Source of the DNA: Sciurus carolinensis | Lineage: Eukaryota; Chordata; Mammalia; Rodentia; Sciuridae | Assembly (NCBI RefSeq): GCF_902686445.1 | Contig: NC_062217.1 | Location: 81,425,258 to 81,489,257, forward strand | Direction of reading: 5' to 3' | DNA: 64,000 bases | Part shown: one piece after another, positions 22,329 through 32,449 of the stretch | How the letters are laid out: the number at the start of each line of letters is the position of its first letter | Numbering within the stretch: position 1 is the first letter of the stretch | Notes under the pieces: generated by a model | Seen by the model: the letters and a program-made list of their open reading frames with translations, nothing else | Databases searched by the model: none | What the model was told of the DNA's origin: nothing | Translations under genes and position numbers: made by a program

Positions 22329-22647
22329 AAAGGGAAAACCATATGGGGGCTCCTAAAGAAATAAAAAAAAAAAATAGAACTAACTTTTGATCCAGTAATC
22401 TTTCTGGATACAAACCCAAAGGAGGTCAAATTCCCACCTTGCAAACATGTCTGCACACCCATGTTCATTGCAGCAGTATTCACAATAGCTAAGATACAAC
22501 AGCAACCTAAATGCCCACTGACAAGGGAATGGATAAAGAAAATGTCACACACACACACACACACACACATACACACACACACAGAGGACTCTTACTCAGC
22601 CTTAAAAAAGGGGTAGATCTTGGCATTTGCTACAATATAGATGGTTT
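22329..22647 (+). mobile_element. L1 3' region inserted in the outer L1, part 1
   Basis: The plus-strand L1 text runs 'gggctcctaaagaaataaaa', 'tagaactaacttttgatcca', 'gatacaaacccaaaggaggt', 'acccatgttcattgcagcag', 'atgcccactgacaagggaat', 'ttactcagccttaaaaaagg' and 'cttggcatttgctacaatat'. It is head-to-head with the outer L1, giving a short inverted repeat around the 'ccatatgg' core at about 22283-22346. It continues after the LTR at 23214. Confidence 0.8.
22545..22582 (+). repeat. (CA)n microsatellite
   Basis: The CA run lies inside the inserted L1, in the same L1 position as the TG run of the opposite copy at 22023-22062. Confidence 0.9.
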
Positions 22648-23213
22648 TGAGCTAGGAATTTAGAACTACAGAGAAAAAAATTGAGTGTCTAAAGAAGAAA
22701 TGCCTCTGTTAGAATGCTGAATGGTCAGCTGGAGGATAAATCATGAGCTGGACAAAGGAGCTTAAGGGATAGAAAGAGATCATTGACCTTCTGAAGCTAG
22801 GGCCTAACATTTGATTGGACCATGATCCTCTGGCCCAATCACCTGATTGACTACTCAACAGTCAGAGATGCTGAACCTGAATTCTGCAAGCCAGACCAGA
22901 ACCTCCTAACAGGGAAACAGTCTTGTTCAATATTTCCCAATCTCAAGGAAATCCAGTCTCTTTGGATTGTCCATAATTTACCTAATTATGTACCCTGATG
23001 TAAAGTCATTCTTAAGCCCCAGTGGTGTGTCTGGTTCTTGAGATAGACTGCTATCTGCCCTGAGAGTGTCTACCTTCACCTTTCATTTTCTAATAAAGCC
23101 CTCCCTCTCTCTTTACTAAAACCTGATGGATTCTTAAATTCTTTTCTGAGACATTGCTCAAGAACCTGGAAGAGGCCTCTGGAGAGACCTCCCTGGATCT
23201 CCACATGGTGACA
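22648..23213 (+). mobile_element. Probable solo LTR, class I-like, inside L1
   Basis: The block interrupts L1 text between 'ctacaatatagatggtt' and 'tcctggaagacattatacta', which are adjacent in intact L1. It contains a polyadenylation signal AATAAA at 23092-23097, a following CT-rich U5-like stretch, and an end near TGACA. Candidate ends are TGAG at 22648 and CA at 23213. The family is unknown and the exact ends are uncertain. Confidence 0.5.
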
Positions 23214-23587
23214 ATCCTGGAAGACATTATACTAAGTGGAATACAGAATAGAAGAGAAGTAGTGATGAGGGTGTACCTCAGTGACTGGGTTCTTGCCTAG
23301 CATGCGCACAGCCCCGTTCACTCCCAGCACTGCAAACCAAAAGAAAGATTGGAAGAACAATTCTGGACATCTAATGTACAACATGAGGACGAAAGTTTAT
23401 AAAACTGTATTAGATTAGGGATTTTTGTTAAATAAGTAGATTTTAGCTATTCTTTTTACAAAAGAAAAAGAAAACTATGAGATGACAGCTGTTAATCTAC
23501 TTGACTACAGTCACCATTTTACTATCCAAATGTATTTATTCCATGTATGTTGTAAGTCTCAAATGTATACAATAATTTTTTTTTTTC
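23214..23587 (+). mobile_element. L1 3' region inserted in the outer L1, part 2
   Basis: L1 resumes with 'tcctggaagacattatacta' and 'agtggaatacagaatagaag'. It is then interrupted by an ID SINE (23264-23349) and continues through 'gatgacagctgttaatctac' and 'ctcaaatgtatacaataat' to a T/A-rich end at 23576-23587. Confidence 0.75.
23264..23349 (+). mobile_element. ID-type SINE inside L1
   Basis: The body reads 'gagggtgtacctcagtgact', 'gggttcttgcctagcatgcg' and 'ttcactcccagcactgcaaa'. The copy is diverged and lies within the inserted L1, so it is younger than that L1. Confidence 0.75.
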
Positions 23588-23596
23588 AAAAACTAA

Positions 23597-23680
23597 CTGA
23601 TACTCCCACCAACAGCATACCAAAGTTCCCTTTTCTCCACAGCCAGATTTTTTTAAATCAAATCTTCCAAAAGCCTCCAT
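23597..23680 (-). mobile_element. Outer ancient L1 resumes
   Basis: The text 'actcccaccaacagcatacc', 'aaagttcccttttctccaca' and 'gccagattttttt' is the antisense L1 sequence that normally follows the phrase ending the left part at 22318. This continuity shows that everything between the two parts is an insertion. Confidence 0.75.
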
Positions 23681-24039
23681 ACTAAGCAAAAATATTCGTA
23701 AGACATCTAATGACTGGTTGTAAGGGGTGGGAGTTGAGACTAGGTTTGGGGCTTATTGAATCTGACATCTGAAATGGAAATTCTCCCTTTGGAAAACAGG
23801 AAGCTGCGGTGTGGGCTGGAAGTGAACCCCGTGTTTTCCCAGATGGAAGTAAACACTTGGGAATGTTTCTACCTGTGCCTTTGGGCCTACCCTATCATGA
23901 CCAGAACTTCAAGCTGACAGGCTACCCACTCACTCCTTTCAAAGTCCTCTCCCATTCCTTTAGGCAACTCCTTTATGATTCTGAGGAGACCTTCTAAGGG
24001 CTCTCAGCACATTTCTCCCCATCAAGCCCAAATTAGTCC
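23681..24039. other. Unassigned non-coding DNA
   Basis: No repeat was recognised. The 62-codon frame at 23809-23997 lacks any support. Confidence 0.5.
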
Positions 24040-24660
24040 CCTCTCTTGCACTCCCACTGGGCAGCCTTGGTACATCACAGAGCACTCGCTGAGAAAATCG
24101 CTTTTTAGTCTCCGCAAATCACCCTAGTACCTGCTACTCTGACTAGGCCGGTGCCATTATTTATTATGGAATGAGCACTAGCTGTTGAGGGTCAATTATT
24201 CCATTGACCAGGCATTACAATAATTCCTGGTAATTAAAAGAGGTACTTATGTGAATCTGGATGCGTATTGAAAGAAACATTAGTCCTTTTGTCAACTTGG
24301 CAAGTCTATTGTTCGGAGCCAGGCCCAACCAATTAACATCTTTTGCCAATCCCTGTCAGCCAAGCTTGAAAAGAGAGGAGAAAGGAAGGGGGGAGGGGTC
24401 AGTCAGATGCTAATTTAGATACAATTGTGTCAGGGCGGATTGGAGGGGGCTGGCTCTGAAGAAGCCACCAGGGTTTAATGAAGCAAACAGCTTGGGTCCC
24501 AGTGACCCCGCAGGGGTAATTTTAAAAAGACCCTTCTGTGTTCCTGTGCCAAATAGCAGAGGGCCATCACAAGGAGCCCTTCCTTTAAAAAATTAAGAGA
24601 GGGATAATCATCCGTTTAATCTGCTCATTAAACAAATCTCTCAGGCGGACTTAACATGAA
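24040..24660. promoter_or_regulatory. Candidate conserved distal enhancer
   Basis: This 0.6-kb block is free of recognised repeats. It contains many ATTA/TAAT homeodomain cores, for example 'ggtaattaaaagaggtactt', 'aaccaattaacatc', 'gctaatttagatacaattgt', 'ggtaattttaaaaag', 'ccgtttaatctgctcattaa'. Several rare CpGs occur in an otherwise CpG-poor window. That texture is typical of deeply conserved developmental enhancers. It has no long open frame. Conservation is inferred from texture only. Confidence 0.4.
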
Positions 24661-24936
24661 TTAGCACTTCTCCAAAAAGGTAAAATGTGACATACAGCGG
24701 ACAGCTCAGATCATTTGAAAGGTCACAATTCTTTATTATAAGCTCAACTGTTATCAATCTATTCATATTTGATGATATTGAGCAGAGATCACCACTTTCA
24801 TTCAACCTTGTGAGCAACACAGTATTTTTCCTAACTGGAAAACAAAAACACATTATTCAAGTCCCAATACAGATCTAAGCACAAGTTAAATACAGCAGAC
24901 ACCCTTTGCTCCATGTTTTTCATATTCAGGAATTAA
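24661..24936. other. Unassigned non-coding DNA
   Basis: The enhancer candidate may extend a little into this stretch. Overlapping frames on both strands have no protein features. Confidence 0.5.
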
Positions 24937-24967
24937 GGGGTGAGCCGGGGGGGGGGGTGTTGGGGGG
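24937..24967 (+). other. G-quadruplex-prone G-rich motif
   Basis: Three G-tracts (4, 11 and 6 Gs) lie within 31 bases, and the 11-G tract can supply two runs. The motif satisfies the usual four-run rule on the plus strand. Confidence 0.6.
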
Positions 24968-25554
24968 AGAATCTGTTGTTTCCCTCCACCTGCTTCCCAC
25001 CTGACCTCACACCTGGGGTCAGAGATAATCGCCCAGCTTCCACAAGACCACAGTTTTGCAGGGACTTCTGAAGCTGTGTGCATGTCTTCCTGGGGGTCAT
25101 CTGGTTGAGTGCACCACAGCCTGGGCTCAATACCTGAAGGACTGAGGCTGCAAGAAGATTCATGACTGAGGGGTCTAGAAGACAAACTTCCTGGAAAACA
25201 GCAGGATCTTTTTTCACGTAGCAGCAAAACATCAAAAGCACACACCTTTTTCACAAGCCTCCCAACCTTACCTATAGGGAGATAATTAATCTTCTCTTTA
25301 CATTTATGTAATCATTTTTAGGTGCTGGGCTTATTAGAGATGGAATTAATAGTGAGACATGAATACAAAGAATTCTCTAACTAGTTGACCTATGACTTCA
25401 TGTAGGAAGTTTATATCCATGAAGGTATTATTCCACTAGAAAAGAGCAAGAGGGTCAATTCCACACCACTTTTGGAAAAATATTTAATATTTCTCACCAA
25501 AAAGGTTTCTTATCGTAAGAAAAAAGATAGCGAAAGATACTTAAAAATAAATTA
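24968..25554. other. Unassigned non-coding DNA
   Basis: Two overlapping minus-strand frames of 122 and 102 codons cover the left half, in different phases. Neither shows a signal peptide, domain or repeat of known families, so neither is called. Confidence 0.45.
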
Positions 25555-25990
25555 ACACTACAACAGAAACATATACCAATGTTCATAGCATCATAGTTAA
25601 CAAGAGTCAAAAGGTAGGAACAACACAAATGTCCACCAACAGGTGAATGGAAAACAAGGTGTGATATATTCATATGATGGAATATTATTCAGCTTTAAAA
25701 AGAAATGGAATTCTATCATATGCTACAACATGGGTAGATCTATAAACATGATGATAAGTAAAATAAACCAGATACAAAGAAAATATTGTATGAGTCCATT
25801 TACATGTGTTACCTAGAATAGGCAAATTCACAGAGACAGAAAGTAAAATAGAGAATAAAATGGGATTGGATGGGGAGTTGTTTACTGGGCCCAGATTTTC
25901 TGTTTGGGATCATTAAAAGATCCTGGAGATCAGTGATAGCGATGGTCACACAGTGTACTTACTGCTACTGAATTATAAACTTAAATATGG
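25555..25990 (+). mobile_element. Ancient L1 3' end
   Basis: The old L1M-type order is plain: 'ccaatgttcatagcatcata', 'aatgtccaccaacaggtgaa', 'gatggaatattattcagctt', 'ctacaacatgggtagatcta', 'gtaaaataaaccagatacaa', 'tccatttacatgtgttacct', 'ggatggggagttgtttactg' and 'tactgctactgaattataaa'. Confidence 0.85.
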
Positions 25991-27090
25991 TTAAGATGAT
26001 TAAAACTTAATGTTAAATATGATATGGATAAAATCAGTCATAGTCATATATTTTTCAGGTATATAATTTGGGGAACCATTAAGCTTATAAAACTATTATC
26101 TTGGAATAATTAATTATTACCATAGTAATATTCATGATTTACTTTTCAAGGAAGTAAATAATCATAAGAAAAACCAATCAATCAAAACCTCAACTATAGT
26201 TGCAAAGTTTCATATTCAGCTAAAGAATATCTAGTGGATATTACTGGTAAATAAAAATCCTCAAAGTGAATATCAGAAAATCTTGAAATTTAACACCATG
26301 TTTCAATTTAATGTCATACATAAGTGATTGTTTTTTTTTTAATTACTCCTTAATGGTGTTTTATTCTCTTATTATTATCAATAATATTTCCTATTTTACA
26401 GGCTTGTTATTTAATCATTCAAAATCATGGGGTCAACCACCCCCATGACAAACAGCCTAGGAAACTAAAATGCTGCTGAAGTAAATGGGGCCAGGAACAT
26501 GATTCTCTGGAACAGTCCCTGCTCTGAAGGCAACTTCTTCTGAAGGAAGCAGCAGTCTACTGGTATTTGAAATGTTCTCTCTATTCGGAACTTGTCGCCT
26601 GAACAGTAAGTCATGTCAGCTTTGGCTCAAGCTCCCTCAAGGCCCTAACCAAGCAAAGCCTAAAGTCACTGTTCAGCAACTGTGGCAGCCACGGGGTGTC
26701 TGGAATGTGTTGAGTGCACTCAGCCTTAAAACGGAACAGCTGCTGTGGAATGCTGTTACAAGACACCGAGGAGGGAACCGAGGCCTCAAGGCCACTCTTG
26801 TCTATTCTAAATAGGGAGGACATTCGCTGCTTCATTACTTTCATGCAAGACAAGAAGTTGAAAAGATGAAAGTATCCAAGGTCGGCAAAAGAACGGACTA
26901 ATTGAGAAATTCTCAATTCCCTGTAACCCCAGATGAACAAGACAGGCTGGATGGGTGAAACTGTCCAACACTCCGAAGTCACTGTGACCACAGACCTCAA
27001 GTGCTCAGAATAGAGCTGCACACACTGTGGGCACACAATGATTGTTGACTTGGAGAAACTATAGAAATCGTTGCATTAAAAACCTGCTAT
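25991..27090. other. Unassigned, partly single-copy DNA
   Basis: The stretch 26430-27060 has balanced composition and no recognised repeat. It carries 80- and 141-codon frames on opposite strands. Neither contains a domain I know. The segment could be conserved single-copy sequence. Confidence 0.4.
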
Positions 27091-27205
27091 AGGACTGGGA
27101 TTGTAGCTCAGTGGTAAAGCACTTGCCTACATGTGTGAAGGACTGGGTTCGATTCTCAGCACCACATATAAATAAAACAAAGGTTCACTGACAATTAAAA
27201 AAATA
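27091..27205 (+). mobile_element. ID-type SINE, young
   Basis: The copy reads 'ggactgggattgtagctcag', 'tggtaaagcacttgcctaca', 'tgtgtgaaggactgggttcg' and 'attctcagcaccacatataa', then 'aggttcactgacaattaaaa'. Both polymerase III boxes are close to consensus, and the specific tail 'ataaaacaaaggttcactga' recurs at 33738 and 47838. Confidence 0.9.
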
Positions 27206-27504
27206 TTGAGAAAACCCTGTTGTAATAGATATAGGAATAAAGGAAGTGTGTTCTCCATGGAAAATCAGCAGGCATTGAAAGTCTATCTTTAACTGAAATT
27301 TTTAAAGATTTATCTCAAATAATGGTATTTATATTAATTATTTCAACTTTGATTGTCTGAGGGGAGCTACCGGACCAAAGAGTTCATTTGTCATCAGAGA
27401 ATCGTTATTCGGTCAAGGAAACAAATAAGTCAGTGTTAAAATGAAAAAGCAATGGATTAGAATATTATAATTCCTGAGAAGAACTTTCGAGATTCTAATT
27501 CTAG
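27206..27504. other. Unassigned non-coding DNA
   Basis: No feature was recognised. Confidence 0.5.
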
Positions 27505-27600
27505 GGACTGGGGGTAGAGCTCAGTGGCAGAGGGCATACTTAATACATGTGAGGCCCTGAGTTTAATCTCCAGCACTATAAATAAAATAAAATAAAATTC
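27505..27600 (+). mobile_element. ID-type SINE
   Basis: It reads 'gggactgggggtagagctca', 'gtggcagagggcatacttaa', 'tacatgtgaggccctgagtt' and 'taatctccagcactataaat', with an AATAA-repeat tail. Confidence 0.85.
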
Positions 27601-28044
27601 TACTTCTGTGTAGAATAGACTATCATATCATGCGTCAGTCTGTAAAAAAAATATTTTAACTCTATCTTCTACTGTGCTTATTCTAGAGGACAGTATGGTG
27701 TTTGTCAATTAAAAGCACAGAGGTTTAACCTTGGAATAGAAAAAAATTAAGATTAATTTAATACCCCCTCACCCCCCCCCCAAAAAAAAAAAAAAAACCA
27801 TGGGAGGTTTTGGTGGAGTGGGCATTAAGAAAGCTTGTAATGGCAAAAAGAAAATAGAAAAAAAAAAAAAAATCCCCAACCAGATATGGCAATCAAGTAA
27901 GGTTTTTTATTGTTCTCAGAAAATGCCCTTGCTATTTCACAGTTAAGAGAGCCTTTAAAGATCAAGAAGTCTCTTATTTCATATTCATGAAATAGTTGTT
28001 GACTGGCTGAGTCAATAAACTCATTTGCTGTACAGATGAGAAAA
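27601..28044. other. Unassigned DNA with C/A homopolymers
   Basis: A C-run followed by a 16-base A-run occupies about 27770-27797, and another A-run lies at about 27860-27872. No gene was recognised. Confidence 0.5.
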
Positions 28045-28089
28045 TCTAGAAACAGAGTTGTAAGACCACTGCCACCAAGAAACCCACCA

Positions 28090-28500
28090 AATATATATAT
28101 ATAACATAGTATATATATTTATGTATTATAATACACACACATACACACATATACTTGTCATTTGGGACAACCTGGATAGAATCAAAGATCATTATGTTAA
28201 GTGATATAAGCCAGGCAGAGGAGGACAAATATTACACAATTTTATCCATATGTATGAGTTAAATTTGATCCCATAGAAACTGAAAGCAGATTGGTGGTTA
28301 CCACAGGCTGGGAAGAATAAAGGGGGTAGGGTGAGGGTGACCAACAGGTGCAATGTTACAGTTAGACAGGAGGAAAATTTTCTGGTATTCTATTACACAG
28401 GAGGGTGACATATATTCAGGACCAAGGGACCAGGACTGGACACTCTTCTCCTTAGGAGTATGTGTGCACTCTTACACACTTGTGTTAAGGTATCTAGCTA
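28090..28500 (+). mobile_element. Ancient L1 3' UTR fragment
   Basis: After an AT/CA-rich stretch, L1 text follows: 'gggacaacctggatagaatc', 'attatgttaagtgatataag', 'ccaggcagaggaggacaaat', 'gaaagcagattggtggttac' and 'cacaggctgggaagaataaa'. The right end is diffuse. Confidence 0.75.
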
Positions 28501-28840
28501 CTGAATATGCAAGAAAACCCAAAAATGAATCTCACATCATTAAGATAATCTTTGTTTTGATATACTAGTTAGAGAACTAGATTTAATGATTTAATGAGGA
28601 TAAAAATATACATATGTGTGTATATATACATAGTATAAAATTTTTGACATATAGTAATTGTGCATATTTTTAAGAACTGTATTTAATAATATGCTAGATA
28701 TTGAGTATTAAGCAGTGCTCTCATTATCCTTCAGGAGTTTAAGGGTATTGTGACCATGATGTAGGGCAGTAGTGAGAATCTGAGTCGTAACTTAGAGTAG
28801 GTGAGAGGGTCAGGACTTGGATTTCTGAGGAAGAGTTTGT
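28501..28840. other. Unassigned AT-rich DNA
   Basis: No feature was recognised beyond a possible continuation of the L1 tail. Confidence 0.5.
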
Positions 28841-29294
28841 TTTAGTTAGCTTTGCTGTGACCAAAATACCTGAGAAGAAAAACTCAGAGGAGGAAAAGTT
28901 TATTTGGGCTCATGGTTTCACAGGTTCAGTCCATGGTTGACTGACTCCTTAGTTCCCAGTGCAGAGTGGGACAGAACATCAGGCCGAAGGGTGTGGCAGA
29001 AGAAAGAAGCTCAGGACGTGACAACCAGGAAGAAGAGTCAGTTCCACTCACCAGGGACAAAATATAAACCCCAAAGGCATGCCCCCAGTGACCTACTTCC
29101 TCTAGCCACAGCCTACCTGCCTATAGCTACCACCCAGTTAATCCATTCACGTGGATTAATCCACCTATTAGGCTACCACTGCCATAATATAATCATTTCA
29201 CCCTTGAACATCTTTGTGTTTTCTCATAGATTAGCTTTTTCTGGGGTGTGTGTGTGTGTGTGTGTGCAGAATACTTCACATTCAAACCAAAACA
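28841..29294 (-). mobile_element. MaLR-type solo LTR
   Basis: It has the same order and polarity as the LTR at 7274-7712: 'gttttagttagctttgctgt', 'gcaggttcagtccatgg'-like text, 'gtgtggcagaagaaagaagc', 'cagtgacctacttcctctag' and 'ccaccctgaacat'-like text. It ends near 'cacattcaaaccaaaaca'. A TG microsatellite has replaced part of the normal 'gaacttttgggg' segment close to its 5' end. Confidence 0.75.
29246..29268 (+). repeat. (TG)n microsatellite in LTR
   Basis: Eleven or so TG units follow CTGGGG within the antisense LTR. Confidence 0.9.
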
Positions 29295-29359
29295 AGGTTG
29301 ATAGCAAAGGAAGATCCTGAAGACAGAATCTCCCTCAGGAGGTGAGTAACAAGCACAGT

Positions 29360-29720
29360 ACAGTAGAGAAGAACCTACGACCTACGAGGAGGGCAGTCAT
29401 GGAGGATGATCGTGAATGATCTGGGCCACTGGAAGGCCTTAGACTTATACTCTCAAAGAGGCTGGAAGTCACTGCAGGCTTCGGAATAGAGGAATGAGTG
29501 ACATGAATCATTTGGGTTCCAAAAGGATCACTGGCTGAGAATAGACTTAGTGGGGCCAGGATGGAGCAAGGACAACAGGTGGGGTTAGTGGGAAGTTGGA
29601 GAGGCTGGATACTTATTGCAGGGAGTGCTGAGGTGAAGGAAAGGAGGGCAGAGTGACAGCCAGCCTTGCCAGGAGGCGATTGCTAGGGATGAGGAGAAGT
29701 TCCAAGCAAAGGAATGATCA
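29360..29720. repeat. Ancient GA-rich interspersed repeat, unnamed
   Basis: Phrases such as 'ggaatgagtgacatgaatca', 'aaaaggatcactggctgaga' and 'atagacttagtggggccagg' recall a common old mammalian repeat, probably the family seen at 1085-2230. The name is not certain. Confidence 0.4.
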
Positions 29721-29756
29721 GAAGGCAATGACAGGGTTAAAATGGCCACACCCGAG

Positions 29757-29845
29757 GGGCTAGGGATGTAGATCAGTGGAAAAGCACTTGCTTACCATGT
29801 ACGAAGGCTATGGGTTGGATTACCAGACCTGGCCCCCAGAATGGC
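29757..29845 (+). mobile_element. ID-type SINE
   Basis: It reads 'ggggctagggatgtagatca', 'gtggaaaagcacttgcttac', 'catgtacgaaggctatgggt' and 'tggattaccagacctggccc'. The tail is missing. Confidence 0.8.
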
Positions 29846-30623
29846 CATACTGGATGTTTGTTTGTGTATAGGGCTTGTGGGGAGGAAGAAGAAGTCTAGA
29901 AAGAGTAACTTGAAACCAAGACAGGATTTATAGTGTGAGAAACATGTTTCTCTTTACTTCATCCCTCCACCCAAGCTGTAGGCATTTGCATCTGCATACA
30001 GTGTGTGTGTGCATACGTGCACTGGGGATGTGTCAAGTTAGAATACTTTGACATTGATTTTTAGGGCCTGAAGACCTGAGATAATTAGGAGGACTTGATC
30101 TTTTGAAAAAGGCTGGGGAATTCTTGCAATAAGCTTGGACTTGTTTCAGGAGGAGGTCTGAGCTGGGCAAGGGGAATGGTGGCCACTGTAAAGAACAAGG
30201 GTCAAAAGCAGAGAGACACAGGAGACTGTAGACCCATGTTTGGGAGATCAGCATTCAAGGGCAAATGAAGGAGTTGTTTTTCAGCAAAGTGCCAAATACC
30301 TCCACCTACATGCATGGAGTGAACATTATTGAACTATTCTTTTTTTTTTTTTTTTTTAATTGATGTTATGTGACCAAGGCTTCCAAATGAATAGCTACAA
30401 TAGATTATTTCAAAAATTCATGTTCCAAAGTGTAAAAACCAGACTTAAAACATTTATATTCTATTCTTTATTCACTAAATATGGTGTTTCCTATGGATAG
30501 ACACTGAATGAGCTAGTTCAAAAATACTAATCATTTGTGCAAATAAACCAATCTGCTTATACAGAGTAATGTGCAATATCCCCCAAGGGGCAAGGAGATA
30601 TTACTGAAGCTTCAACGTATGAG

Positions 30624-30626
<3 letters not shown>
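29846..30626. other. Unassigned DNA with a T-run
   Basis: An 18-base T-run lies at about 30340-30358 without a recognisable SINE body. A short TG run lies near 30001-30012. No gene was recognised. Confidence 0.5.

Positions 30627-30669
<43 letters not shown>
30627..30669 (+). repeat. (CA)n microsatellite
   Basis: About 21 perfect CA units form a likely polymorphic tract. Confidence 0.95.
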
Positions 30670-30673
<4 letters not shown>

Positions 30674-31554
30674 TACAATTAGCATATTACTCTCCAGTCA
30701 GGCTGGAATTGCCTTTGCTTTCTGGAATGCAGAGATGATGGCAAGGGGAATGGTTTCCTGCAGATCTGTTGAGTAACTTTCCATTTCTTTCCTGCTCAGC
30801 AGAGCTAGTTCTGTAACAGACTTCCAATCTAGGTAATATAGCTACATTATTGTCAGTTACCATTGTCAATTACCAACTGTCAATTACTTCAGCATCTTCA
30901 AATTCGGTAGGTCAGCTAGTATTTCTATGCTGTGCATGTTTTTCATTCAAATCATCTTTCTCTAAATGCTTAAAAGGAGACATTCCCTTGAGCATCCAGT
31001 GATGATCTATTAGAACAAGCAATGATCATTTATGATTAATCACCATATTCTGTTTAGAGATAGTTTCCTAGCCAATAGGCTACAAGGATGCTTCCATGGC
31101 TTTATTAGCTCAGTTAATAAACTCTAGAGTGAAATATAATCTAACTTTGAAACCTCAGATTCTCTGTAGACAGTTTCCTCATTATTAATGCCAATTTAAA
31201 AACTATTTATTCCTCTTTAAAACTGACCTCTGAAACTACTCTGCTTCTGCTTCTAAGATTTGTATACAACAATATTGGAAAGGCAGATAACTAAAACCTT
31301 CATGCTGTTCTTTCTAGCTGATTTAACTTCTTCTTAAAATCATCAATCAAATGATATACATATAATGTAATTATGAATTTATATTCATAACTGATATATT
31401 TTATATTAAAATATCCCTCTGCCAATTTTTAAATTTAATTCTTTTAAAAGCATACAAATGCTTCCAAAACTTCTTAACTCCAAGCACCACATGAAATTTT
31501 CTTTTACCTAAACATACATGCTACTGGAGCTCCCAGAATGGCTTTAAAAGAAGA
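30670..31554. other. Unassigned non-coding DNA
   Basis: The stretch is AT-rich with no recognised repeat or exon. Confidence 0.5.
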
Positions 31555-32155
31555 GGAAAAGAGAACTGAGCTAGCATGCTCGGTCTCTCTCACCCTGTGA
31601 GCCCGTCACCAGATGCTGAGCAGAGGCTAGCACCACACTCTTGGACTTCACATTCTCTAAAACCACAAGCCAAATTGTTGTGGTTTGAATCTGAGGTGTC
31701 CCCCTAAAGCTCACATGACGGTTTGGAGGAGAAATTATTGGATGATAGCCTTAACCAAATCAGTGAATTAATCCCTGACGGGATTAACTGAGTGGTAACT
31801 GGAGGCAGGTGGGGTGTGACTGGAGGAAGTGGTTCATTGGGGGCATGGCTAGAGGTATATATTTGTATCTGGAAAGTGGAGTCTCTCTCTCTCTCTCTGC
31901 TTTCTGATCATCATGTAAACTGCTTCACTTTGCCACATTCTTCTGCCATGTTGTTCTGCTTCCCCTCGAGCCCTGAGGAATGGAATCTGCTGAAACCATG
32001 AGCCCCCAAATAAACTTTTCCTCCTCTACAGGTTCTGGTTGGGTCCTTTTAGAAACTGCCATGAAAAAGCTGACTAAAACACAAATAAACTTCTGTTCTT
32101 TATAAATTACCCAGTCTCAGGTATTTTATTATTGCAACAGAAAATGGATTAAGAT
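31555..32155 (+). mobile_element. Older LTR split by a younger LTR
   Basis: The outer parts 31555-31675 and 32082-32155 join to give a typical MaLR/MST-like 3' half: 'caccagatgctgagcagagg', 'acaagccaaat', 'aataaacttctgttctttat', 'aaattacccagtctcaggta' and 'attgcaacagaaaatggatt'. The join makes sense only when the inner LTR is removed. Confidence 0.65.
31676..32081 (+). mobile_element. MaLR-type solo LTR with 5-bp target duplication
   Basis: The LTR runs TGTTGTGGTTTGAATCTGAG to GCTGACTAAAACA. CAAAT lies immediately before it (31671-31675) and again immediately after it (32082-32086). That is the 5-bp target duplication expected of ERVL/MaLR integration, which fixes both ends and shows that it is a solo LTR. 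A (CT)n run sits inside at about 31880-31899. Confidence 0.85.
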
Positions 32156-32449
32156 AACTATCCCTTAGATTTTAAGATAAGCTATGCTTTAGATATACTG
32201 TCTTCTATCTTGGGAGTTAATCTTTTCTCCCACCTAGATCCAAACCTTATGAGGATACTCACTAGCCCTCTTGTTTCTTCTGTGTACCTCCTACACCAGC
32301 AACTGACAGAAATGGCTGAAACACGGATATTGATTTTTCCCACAAACCCTCTCTTCTCCAAGTGCTTTCCATCTTTGTAAAGAACTCTACCATTTTTCAA
32401 ATTCCCCTTGTTCAGGTCAAAACTCTGAATGGTGTCTTGGATTATTCTC
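32156..32449. other. Unassigned non-coding DNA
   Basis: The sequence is CT-rich and may already be part of the following L2 element. Confidence 0.4.

Noticed and set aside
22283..22346. Apparent palindrome suggesting a hairpin or inverted duplication
   Set aside because: It is explained by two L1 elements meeting head-to-head through insertion; the outer L1 resumes at 23597.
24886..25254. 122-codon minus-strand frame with a proline stretch
   Set aside because: The proline stretch comes from the G-run on the other strand, and a second phase is open over the same DNA.
26611..27036. 141-codon minus-strand frame
   Set aside because: It overlaps an 80-codon frame on the other strand and shows no domain. 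Kept only as unassigned sequence.
27091..27170. tRNA-like sequence with good A and B boxes
   Set aside because: It is the head of an ID-type SINE with an A-rich tail, and many similar copies occur here. Not a tRNA gene.
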